From Scilla litardierei (lineage: Eukaryota; Streptophyta; Magnoliopsida; Asparagales; Asparagaceae), in contig CM061139.1 in assembly GCA_030789695.1 (NCBI GenBank), forward strand, positions 198,621,641 through 198,685,640: a stretch of DNA of 64,000 nt, read 5' to 3'. A program made the position numbers and the translations under genes. The notes below the pieces were generated by a model, which was given only the letters and a program-made list of their open reading frames with translations, ran no database searches and was not told where the DNA came from. Positions 54,673-64,000 of the stretch are shown piece by piece. The first letter of the stretch is position 1. Each line of letters starts with the position of its first letter.

Positions 54673-57100
54673 AAACTCCAAAGTTGAAATGAGGGTTGAA
54701 TAATATATTTTCAGACTCCAACACAAGCTTAGCTCAACATTAGCAAAAACTAACTGGAACTTCATAAGCAACCCCATTTTTTATGTTTCAAAATGCCCCC
54801 ATGTTCCTCCCCTTTCTCCCTCCCAATCTCTTCTGCATACCTCAAGCAATTTGTTAGAGACTTCTGTCTACCATAAATTTGCTCGAAACAACAAATATGG
54901 TCAATCTAATGACTAGCTTGGTAAGAAACCAATAGAATGGATAGCACAGTAGATCAACAATAAAGTAGGTAAGCATGTATTGGAAAATGCACTTGGGTAC
55001 AAAAGGGGGAAGGAAGACAGATTGCTCAATCTAATTCTGATTTTGATATATCTGACATTAATTAAGAATCCAGTAACATAGTGGATGTAAGGCCTGATGA
55101 GTAGACATGACATATCCAGTACTGTAAATGAAATTAAACAAGGTTTTTGATTAGTATTGCCCGTATTGGATCGGATTTCAAGCATGCCAACGTGATACCT
55201 CCGAAACTAGCCAATAGCCGATATCATTGAAACTAACTAATAGAAACTAACAGAAGAGGAGATTTAATGTCTTAATCACTAAAATTTGGAATTCCATTGT
55301 ATTTCATATAACATAGTGAAAAAATCTACTCCATGATCAAAATCAAAGTTCAAAATATTAGCCCATGATCAACTGCGTTAGGAAAAAATAGAAAAAAGTA
55401 CAATCACTCGTTGAAGATGACGATATATGTGCAACTAGTAACTAACAACTAATTTGAGACAAGGCAACTGACATATAAAGTTCAATACATCCGATACAAC
55501 CGATGCCAACACTATAACCCACTGGAAAATACCAAGACCGAAACCAAGATTTCAAACGGTGAAATTAATGATACACAATGTGATGATAGTTTGCAAAAAA
55601 AATAAATATACATTTACTCTGTATGAAATCTTAAGCACAGTTGATTCATTAACAGCATTTGAGTGTATGACACAAAGAAGGCCTTGCTTCAAATGATCAT
55701 GCAAATGAGAAATTTCCTTCATGTTTATGCTTTGAATTAGTGTTTTTCCTCTATACCTGTAAGGAGATCATTTACAGAATGCTGACCGATCAAGACCTAG
55801 AAAAGGAGTTGACAGAACTATAGAGAACATTATGAAAGCGCAAAAATATATACTTTCTTGTTTTTGTTTATATTCAATTGCACATTCATTTAGAACTAAT
55901 CCCCTCTGCCTGTGTAGCACGGGTGCTACACTCATGCAGCCGTACCATGTCAGGAACACGTCATATAGGCATGTGTCATGTGTATCATTTACCGTAGAAA
56001 CCTACCACAAAGTTCAATGTGGAGGATTCTAGGATCACCTAGATTGTCTAGGTCCGGGTAGTTCATAGTAGAAATTTCGCACAAACAGATGTTTGGCTGT
56101 TCCTTTATCTCCAGATTCGAGACGCACATTAGAAATATGGGGCATGCTAGATAAGGACACAGTTCAAAACTACTGGTTGTGCCCGATAAGGATGGTATAA
56201 TGTGGTGTGCCAACACCATTTGACAAAGATGATTAAGGGGAAGATACGAATATGAGATACTTGTCAACTGCTTAAAAAATGGATATCTTATTTAATCAGG
56301 TTACCCTATTGATGGCATCTAAATAAGTTGTTCCTGCCCTTTCTAATAATGTCCCTAAACGAACATTGTGTCAACATAACTAGAGAAAAATGCCCGTGTG
56401 GTAGAAAAGTACATAGGTATACATAATCTGTTGTTGTTGCAAGCATAAAGGAGTCCAGCAAGTAGCAAGCTTAACACGAAAAGGAGCATATTAAAGTCAA
56501 ATATCACTTCATCCATATAACATATGAAGCAACAATCATGTAATTAACTCGCATGCAAGTTATTACCATTTTTTTCTCTTTTGTTTCTATCTTTTATGCT
56601 CAACACATTGAATTGACGCTTGCTGTGGACATAAATGCTAGTTGCATGATGACCAGAGAGCGGCTTTGCTATAACCAAGCATCCTAAATACAATGCCCCC
56701 ATGGAAAATTTGAAGAACTATGAGAGTGGCGACTTAGGGTATTTTCTACAATTTAGCTCAACAAACATCATGAAGGGTGAATAACTCCAATAGTAACTAA
56801 AGCCCAAGAACAAGTATCAATAAAGGGAGATGTACAAGCACCATATCAATCTACATGACCTAGAAGATAACACATACTGGTGTAAATCAGAAGGACAACA
56901 GCAAATCACAAATGATCATATTAAGCATGACACGGGTCATGTAATCGAGTGGTCTACAAACCGACACAAACATATGATAATTTCAACAAAATCAGAACTT
57001 TCAAAAAGGGATTCGGAGCTTGCAAACTACTGAACAACTATATATTTCACAGAGAGCATTCAACTAAACATCTCACATCAAATCAATTAGTAATATGTAA
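54673..57100. other. Intergenic, no gene seen
   Basis: AT-rich. Frames at 54913-55185, 55989-56267 and 56830-57033 are unrecognised and lack supporting signals. Part of the downstream end may be the DPM2 3'UTR. Confidence 0.45.
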
Positions 57101-57167
57101 GTCAACCTAATCGAAAACAAGAAAGAGAAACACATGGCTCCCTTACATTCCATGATTAAGATCCCAG

Positions 57168-57496
57168 TCAAGCGGCCTTCTTCTTTCTCTTCGACTTGAG
57201 CATGACATACCCAACAAACACAGACAAGAAGCTGATGAGTACGACGCCGGCAAACACCGGGATCAGGATGGCGTACTCTTGAGGAAGAAAGTACTTGTGA
57301 ATGAAATGGTCCTCGTCCACAAATGGCTGCACAAAAAGAACTCAAGATTCAAAAATCTAACAGAATGGGCATCCGATAAATTTCATCAAAAATTAATGGA
57401 ACTGACCAGAATTATGACCCAGAAAGTGTAGTATGTGAAAATTGAGAGGCTGATGGAAGTCAGAAGTAGCCCAACTGCTTTGTCTGCAAGTTCCAT
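57168..57496 (-). CDS. DPM2: Dolichol-phosphate mannose synthase subunit 2 (DPM2), two coding exons
   Basis: Coding exon 1 is 57496-57407 (30 codons, MELADKAVGLLLTSISLSIF then TYYTFWVIIL). The intron is 57406-57327 (80 bp, GTCAGT...GTGCAG, phase 0). Exon 2 is 57326-57168 (52 codons and TGA). The 82-residue product has two membrane segments (about residues 8-30 and 48-72), the conserved loop PFVDEDHFIHKYFLPQEYA between them, and a basic tail KSKRKKKAA. This is the usual size and layout of plant DPM2, the small ER-membrane subunit that stabilises DPM1 and aids dolichol-phosphate binding in making Dol-P-mannose for N-glycans and GPI anchors. A 5'UTR intron (57627-57508, GTTGAT...CTGCAG) lies 11 bp before the ATG. 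No defect is seen. Confidence 0.93.
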
Positions 57497-57627
57497 TGAA
57501 ATCAAATCTGCAGAGATCCCCATAGAAATTTTGGGTCAGTTTATTTGTATGCAAGAAATAAATTGAGAGCACGATGCCAAGAAAAATGAATTGAGTAAAA
57601 TAAAACAAAAACAGATAGAATATCAAC

Positions 57628-57730
57628 CTCCAGATGAAGAAGATCTCAAAGGGCTGAGGGTTTCTTTTTCTGTTGATCCTTGGAGTCCATGCTCGGGCTC
57701 GAATGAAATACGGGGGGTAATTAGGGATCC
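57628..57730 (-). other. DPM2 5'UTR exon with upstream ORF
   Basis: The exon ends at donor TGGAG|GTTGAT (57628/57627). It contains a 14-codon upstream ORF at 57690-57646 (MDSKDQQKKKPSAL, then TGA), complete within the exon. The transcription start is a guess. Confidence 0.55.
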
Positions 57731-58500
57731 GATATAGCGTCGGTAGTGTTTTTTGTGGATCCTACCCGTTTGTTCCACCCGTTACTGAAATTTTTTTCCC
57801 ATGGTGTTTAGAATAACTATTTAAAAAAATATCTTTACCTTCAAACAATGGTCTGAGTTTCATATATCTCCAAATTATTTCTCACATAACTATGAATTAA
57901 GAGAAAAAACATAAAGCAAATTAAGGTCAAAAAGTAGTAGCTTTAGGATTCGCCTTGATACACGATCAAGTCAAAAAATTGTTAAAGATGGTTATCTAAA
58001 TATTTAAAAAAGATACATCAACTAATTAGATATGGCTAGATCAATGTGCTACTACTACACATGTTTGCAAAGAAAGAAGCAACAGTGGTTGTGGGCCTGT
58101 CGCTAGGGGTCAAAACATCTGTTAAACAGTGTTTGGCTCTATGATATGCTTTATATATGTTACATGGTCTCTTTGCACATGCAACTACGCCCGTATATTT
58201 TTTAGCTCCGTTGTATACTTTATGTTCCATAGTCTCAACTGCTCAATTCAGACTCAACTTGAACTGTGTGGAAGAGGACACACGCTCACATCAACTTCGC
58301 TGTGTGGATGATGACACACTAGAAACTCACCTGTCTGAATGAGCCACATACGAGTGTGACACACATCTGTCCGATCGAGTCACAACTTCAATGCGTGAAC
58401 GCCTTACATGAAGTTAACAAACACTCGAGAGCCCAAGTCCAGATGGCATACGGATTCATATGGCACCAATTCCACATTGACTAAGTTAGTGGTCCTGCCC
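57731..58500. other. Intergenic, no gene seen
   Basis: AT-rich. No coding family recognised. A short ACACACT-rich patch with CTGTGTGGA repeats lies at 58265-58325. Confidence 0.4.
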
Positions 58501-58509
58501 TGATATCAC

Positions 58510-58690
58510 TTGTTGGGGATAAGATATGGGGCGCACAACTCAATTGATATCCACACTAGTGTGATATTGTCCAATTTGGGCCCTTCACAAGGAACTTGCA
58601 TGGTTTTGTTCTTGGGCTCTCCCCAAAAGGCCTCAAACCAATAGAGATCCAATTCCATATTTTATACTCCCCCAATTCCCATTGCTAGCC
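58510..58690 (+). repeat. Small LTR/TRIM-like fragment
   Basis: Begins TGTTGGGGATAAGATATGG, contains TTTTGTTCTTGGGCTCTCCC and ends near CCAATGTGGGACTA, a phrase set common in plant TRIM or LTR remains. No partner repeat was found in the window. Confidence 0.3.
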
Positions 58691-58699
58691 AATGTGGGA

Positions 58700-59380
58700 C
58701 TACGTTTGATATTTCACATAAAATACGACGACTTGGTGGAAAAATTTTAAATGATTTCTTGTGATGCACCACTCAATTTTGAAATCATACCAATAACAAA
58801 TAATGACATATGATTCCAACGAAATTTTGTATTCCTGCCAACAAGGAATTTAATTTATGCCAAACACACCCTTAACATGTTAAAACATGATTAGGCGCAC
58901 TTTACACCCGCGGTCATGGAAATATGTTACCGTTTTTTACCCGCGGATAAAACTGAATGGGTATGAACATTATATACACATACCTGCAAGTACCAGTACC
59001 CGGTCATTTTAATATTAATATATTATTTTTAGAGTAAATTGTATATAAACTCGTATCACATATTTTATAAAAATAATACCTAAACCTATATTTGTAATTA
59101 CAATCATTAAAAATAAAAAATTAAATAAAAAATTAAATAAGTTATTTTTATGTATTACCACTCTTTACTTGGTTAATTCGATAATTTATTATTATTGTTA
59201 TTATTGATATTATGTATTCATCAGGTGAAGATAGATAATATAATCAACTAGTTTCTTTTGGACGGGTAATGTGTATGGATACTGATACCCAACGAGTGTA
59301 TGGATATCCATACCGATATCTAGCAGGTGCACTGGTATCAGTATACCTGATGGGTATGTGCATGTGATACAAAAAATTAC
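58700..59380. other. Intergenic, no gene seen
   Basis: AT-rich. GGGTA/TACCC words (58930-59380) recur as short diverged repeats around TGGATATCCATACC. Confidence 0.4.
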
Positions 59381-59519
59381 CCAGAAATGTGCAATGCCCC
59401 GCTCCCAATGATACACGGGAAGTACGAATCCGTCCCAGGTGATCCCAGAGCAGCGAGTGTTATGAATGGAAAGACGAAAAACTCAAGCAGGTCCACTGCG
59501 CATTGCTGGGATAATACCT
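59381..59519. other. Unassigned GC-balanced block bounded by splice-like signals
   Basis: Minus reading: acceptor ATTACAG before 59517, open frame of 45 codons (VLSQQCAVDLLEFFVFPFIT...), donor TGG|GTAATT at 59381. Plus reading: acceptor TTACCCAG before 59385, open frame (MCNAPLPMIHGKYESVPGDP...), donor CCT|GTAATG at 59519. Neither product was recognised. Could be an exon of an unseen gene or a non-coding RNA. Confidence 0.25.
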
Positions 59520-59529
59520 GTAATGTTCC

Positions 59530-61210
59530 CAAAGCACAACCAAACAACCAACAACATAAACACATGAAGAAACACAGAGAGAAATTGTACAACAACTAAA
59601 CCCAAAGAAAAGTCTGATTTCTTATACATCATCCATCTGCACATACATCCATCATTATCATCTCGTCACTACCCAAACAAAAACCCAAAAGTACAAACAC
59701 CCTCTCCTCTCCCCTCGCCACCCCAACCTAACTAGTCCACAGAACTCCACTACTCCACCTTATCTCTACCAACCAACGCCAACACATAAACCTGAAAAGT
59801 CAACGGCGGGGTATGTCAAAACGAGACCCAGTAGGAATACCATACCCCAACTAGCCCTTACATGAAGTGTGGAAAAGGTGTACGTGAGCAGGCAGAGTGT
59901 ATGACATGACATAAACATCTATTGCAGTAAAGGAAGTAACAACTATAGTTATGACCATGTGGGAGTATGCACGTGCAACATGCAAGGTGTGCATACTAGC
60001 ATAATGTACAAGAGGCAACAAGAACAAGTACAACATTTATACTGAGCAACTAAATGTTAATAGTAAAATAAGGAAACTAGTAACATGAAGCCATCTCACC
60101 CATTCATTACTCACAACACCAAATAGCATTTTGAACCTTACTTCCATGGTTATAAGTTATTATGTATTGATGATTTGGAAACCTAAGAAACGAGTCACTT
60201 CAACATCAATCAAGATACAAAATGAGACATAATGGTACAAGAGGGTCTCTCATGGCTATGGGACAAAGGCATTATACATGCATGGTTCATGGGTCATCAT
60301 GGCACGCCTTCATGTAAAAGATAATTCACATTTCCAACATCTCATTTCCAACATCATATCAAGGTATCATGCACATCGTGCCATGCCCACCATACCACCC
60401 CAAACCATACCACATTACCACCCAACATAAATGCATGCTATGTCCACCACATCCTTCCCACCATGTGTAAGCATCCATGTCCAAAAGCATGTTACAAAAC
60501 ATAAAGGCTAAAATCCATGATTCACAAAAGAAAGGCAAGTACTTCACTTCCACATTCTCACCTTCCATATACCAACCAAACAACATCAAACCCCCAACAA
60601 AGCCATGGAAAATAACCACAAATAAAGAATAAGATCAACATCCAACAATGCAGCTTGCTGGGAAAAACAGAACAATCAGATTGAGAAGCACATTTCTCCA
60701 TATGTTTGAATAGATCATGACCATGCAATCTAAATAAAAGTTGTACATATAGATGTCCTGAGTTCACATATCAATTCTAATTACTGGTACTACTCCACAC
60801 AATCATACAATATTACTATACCACTTCATAGTTCACTGCACATACTACATGCACAATCAACCGTCTAAAGGATATGCAAATATGTACTCACTTGTATACA
60901 AGCGTATACACAATACACAGTACACAGATATACACTCTACATTCACACAAAAGCATAGGCCCTACGTATATGGTACTCTGGGCCATTACAAAATGGGTAT
61001 GCATACGGGTATGTGTACATATATGGGTAAAACAAGCAGGTACATGTATAGATAGCACATACTTGTATCCACATGCTCGTTTTGCCATCCATAGTTAAAC
61101 CGATAAAACCCTAATCTAGGTTGAGCCATTCTAATCCAAACGTTTGAGCTAGTTGGCAGAGATTTCATTTTAACTTTATATTCTACTTCTTTTTTATTCC
61201 GTTTGATGTG
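59530..61210. other. Intergenic, no gene seen
   Basis: Rich in CAT/ATG and CATACC words on both strands, with no repeat unit resolved and no recognised protein. Confidence 0.4.
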
Positions 61211-61216
61211 TAATTA

Positions 61217-63900
61217 TTAGAAATAACTCGTGTATATAGTGCATGTGGACCTAAGAAAAACACACACACATGATGCAAGACCCGCACACAACTGAAAAGG
61301 AGAGGAACGTGTGAGTGTGTGAATGGGTATCGTTCGGGGGGTAAAAGCGGGTGTTAAATTGCGAAAAACGTGTGGGTCAAAGTGAAAAAATACCGATGGC
61401 AACACCATAAATATGTTCAAGATGGAGGGGCATTTTGGTTTTATGAAAAGCAATGGCAATCTTGCAAATAAGGGGAATGCGGGGGGCTTCTCTATGCGTG
61501 TTCCACAACATCACCCCAAATCACACCCATCGCACACCCACCCCCAAGTGTACCCTGGCATGATAATGTGACATCACTCTCTCCTTGCCACACGGGACAA
61601 ATGCGCCATGTTTTTTTCTCATTTGTCCCACCATGATAATGTGACAGCCATCTTCCCTTGCTACATGAGACAAAGGTGCCGGGTGGGACAAATGGGGGAA
61701 TAACCAATGCACATAGTGCACTGGACCCAAGAAGAAGTCCACACCCAGTATGCATGACCGGCACACAACTAAAAGAAAGAGAGAGATAGATGTGTGTAAG
61801 TATCGTCTGGAGGTAAAATGAGGAAAATGATGTGTTAAATTGCAAAAAGTGCAAGGGGTCAAAGTGAAATAAGCCTGATGGCAAACACATAAATATATGG
61901 AAGAGGAAGGGACATTTGGGTTTGATGAAAAAGCAATGAAAACCTTGCAAATAATGGGAATGAGATGGGCTTTTCCTTGGGTGATCTACAACAGCATCAT
62001 AAACCACAACCAACCACACAACCACCTCCCAAGTGTGACCCACTATGATAAGGTATCACCCCTTCCCCTTGTCACATGAGACGAAGGTATCATGTGTGAC
62101 AAACATCCCATCAATCCCCTCATTTGCAATATAAAAATAACCTGTGCACATAGTGCACGGTGACCCAATGAAACACACACACAGTAAGTGGTGACCACGC
62201 GCAACCGAAAAAGAGAGAGAAGTGTGGGTGTGTGTATCGGGGGTGGGGTAAAAGAGGTTAAATCGCAAAAAAAAAATTCGGGGGGCAAAGTGTGCAAATC
62301 CCTCCCTAAACCATAGAGGGGAAATGGGTGAAAGCAGGCGTTAAAGTGCAAAAAAACGTAGGGGTCAGAGTGAAAAAAGACCGATGGCAAACACATAAAT
62401 ATGTGGAATAGAGCGGGGCATTTGGCCTTTATGAAAAAGCAATGGCAAGTTTGCAAATAATGGGAAGGAGGGTGGCCTTTGTTTTTATTCTCCACACAAA
62501 CACCCCAAATTGCACACACCTCCTCGCCCCCATGTGCGGGATGAGGTGGCATACCCCTCCACCCACTACATGAGACAAACCTTGCCAACTGGGTTCGTCA
62601 CCGTCAGCAAAAACCTCCCTCATTTGTATAATAGACTAGAAAAAACATGTGCACATAGTACACGTTACCTACGAAAAAGCCAACACATAGGACGCGGTGC
62701 ACGCGCACAATCGATAAAAGAGCGAGAAGAGAGAGAGAGTGTGGATATCATCGGGATGATAAAGGGGTTGCATTGCAAAAAAACTCTGAGGGGGCAAAAG
62801 AGCATAAATCTCACCCCAAACCACATGTGGGAAAAATAAGGAAAAACAAGCGTTAAAGTGAAAAAACCCCAGGGGCCAAAGTGAAAAAAGACCGATGACA
62901 ACCCCGTAAATATACAGAATAGAAAGGGACATTTGACTTTTATGAAAAAACAATAACAACCTTGCAATTAATGGGACGGAGGTGGGCTTTTGTTTGGGTT
63001 CTCCACTCCCACCCCCAAAATGCACGCACCACGTCAGTTATAGACATTCTCTTACTAACTAGTTGCGTGCCCATTTACTATGCTATGTCTTAAACTTGTG
63101 GGTTATATGATCTTACTTAATCTATTAAATAGTAACGTCGCTTCAAAAGGATATATAGTGTGCTGACAAGCAAGTAAGATTAATTGGCCAAAAAGGAGGA
63201 GCAAAGACCCCAACAAGTTCATCTGGACTCTTAAATAAGAGATAAGATATTCCTAATGACTGCAGACATAAAAAGCCCACTTATGATCACATTATAAAAA
63301 AGAATCACAGTGAAAATTGACATTCCAGTCAGTTAAAGTACCCTAAACAAGCAAATTATACACAAACAAAAATTTTAAACCTAGGCTTTCAAGTATATGG
63401 TGAAAAAATAAACGATTTTGCCCCCATCATCCTCTGTAAATCCCATCAAAATCTATGCTGCTACAGGAAACAAAGAAAACAATCATTTCCCATCATCCTC
63501 TGTGCAATTTGATGTATCATGTGCTTCCTAGTTTAACTGGCAAACAATCTTAAGCACAATAGAGTTCAAAATCATCTTGTTTGAGGTTGCATGTTTTCAT
63601 ATGCAAATGCCACTCCCACTGTTTCATTATGGTTGAAAAATCGTGGGTTGGTCATTGTTATCAACAATGAAAAAAAAAATATCAGAAGCTCTGTTGTAGC
63701 TATGTAGATTCATGTTATAATGAATCAGGGAGGGTGAAAAACGACGATTTTGTGGAGCAGGTATCATCGGCCTGCAACAAGCTCCTCACTTCCCATGTGG
63801 GGAGGATGAGGCGGCATGCCTCTCCATTCGACACATAGGACACACCCTGCCAACATGGTTTGTCCCAATCAGCAAAAACCTCCCTTATTTGTATAATAAA
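61217..63900 (-). mobile_element. Tandem array of four Helitron-like non-autonomous units
   Basis: Unit ends (minus-strand 3' ends) lie near 61217, 61698, 62135 and 62636, so units are about 440-505 bp. Each ends in a GTGCAC(TAT)GTGCAC-like hairpin and, where kept, CTAG or CTAA. Each begins TCTATTATACAAATGAGG where kept. The junction at 62635/62636 is perfect: CTAG joined directly to TCTATTATAC. Shared inner segments include AAAGTGAAAAA(G/A)ACCGATGGCAA and TATGAAAAAGCAATGGCAA. The fourth unit is split by about 740 bp of foreign sequence (63040-63775) and resumes to 63900. The open frames inside are by-products of the repeat. Confidence 0.65.
63040..63775. other. Insertion inside the fourth Helitron-like unit
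   Basis: Sequence homologous to the unit stops at ATGCACGCACCAC and resumes near CTCCTCACTTCCCATGTG. The inserted part is AT-rich, non-coding, and has no terminal repeat that I can see. Confidence 0.45.
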
Positions 63901-64000
63901 TGTTTCTTAACATTGTCCCATCAACAAACTTGAGATATATTCACTTTGAATATGTAAAGTAAGATCGAAGAAAATTGATTCACCTGTCATTTAACAAAGT

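Noticed and set aside
61492..62043. 183-residue Cys/His/Phe-rich protein and similar frames to 63025
   Set aside because: The frames recur in each Helitron-like unit with different breaks and do not keep a common reading frame.

Overview
This window is nuclear DNA of a flowering plant. The evidence is three intact plant-type protein genes (a PAT1-branch GRAS regulator, a bHLH regulator and the ER protein DPM2), GT-AG introns, and a dense nested layer of plant transposons: Athila-, Tat- and SIRE-like LTR elements, a TRIM, SINEs, MITEs and Helitrons. The species cannot be named from the sequence. A 500-bp run of N at 15429-15928 is an assembly gap.

Layout. 1-6265 is a decayed Athila-type Ty3/gypsy element: end of the 5' LTR, tRNA-Asp primer site, broken gag, broken protease, an internal deletion of RT/RNaseH/integrase, the pol tail, then an Athila ORF1-like reading frame. 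It is cut at 6265 by a Ty1/copia element with a 2.36-kb LTR, initiator-Met primer site, long AT-rich leader and a gag with one stop codon. That element is cut at 11466 by the 3' end of a SIRE-like element lying on the minus strand (LTR 11467-13187, polypurine tract, extra ORF running into the gap). 16-32 kb is repeat-rich and holds few gene remains: an orphan plastid-transit-peptide exon (18443-18544), a terpene synthase exon remnant (~25.7 kb), an inverted-repeat element split by an hAT-like element, a SINE and three MITEs with clean target-site duplications. 32.9-38.8 kb holds the 3' part of a Tat/Retand-type element with an antisense extra ORF. Its LTR (35108 onward) is split by a 2.6-kb putative solo LTR (35915-38511).

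39.7-57.7 kb is the gene-bearing part. The GRAS gene (CDS 47642-49342) probably starts near 40.2 kb, with a 7.3-kb 5'UTR intron containing a MITE, a Helitron and long poly-G/poly-C runs. A single-exon bHLH gene (50853-51647, minus) follows, then a complete 940-bp TRIM element (53728-54667), then the DPM2 gene (57168-57496, minus) with a 5'UTR intron and a 14-codon upstream ORF. 61.2-63.9 kb is a tandem array of non-autonomous Helitron-like units.

The most striking signal is a pair of matching promoter arrays in two different minus-strand LTRs (12250-12786 and 37698-38225). Each has five units of about 114 bp. Each unit carries four copies of a 9-bp motif in alternating orientation with fixed 23/19/23-bp steps, ending 45-55 bp upstream of a TATA box. 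The motif contains ACCGAC, the DRE/CRT core bound by DREB/CBF stress regulators, so these look like modular, possibly stress-responsive, retrotransposon promoters.
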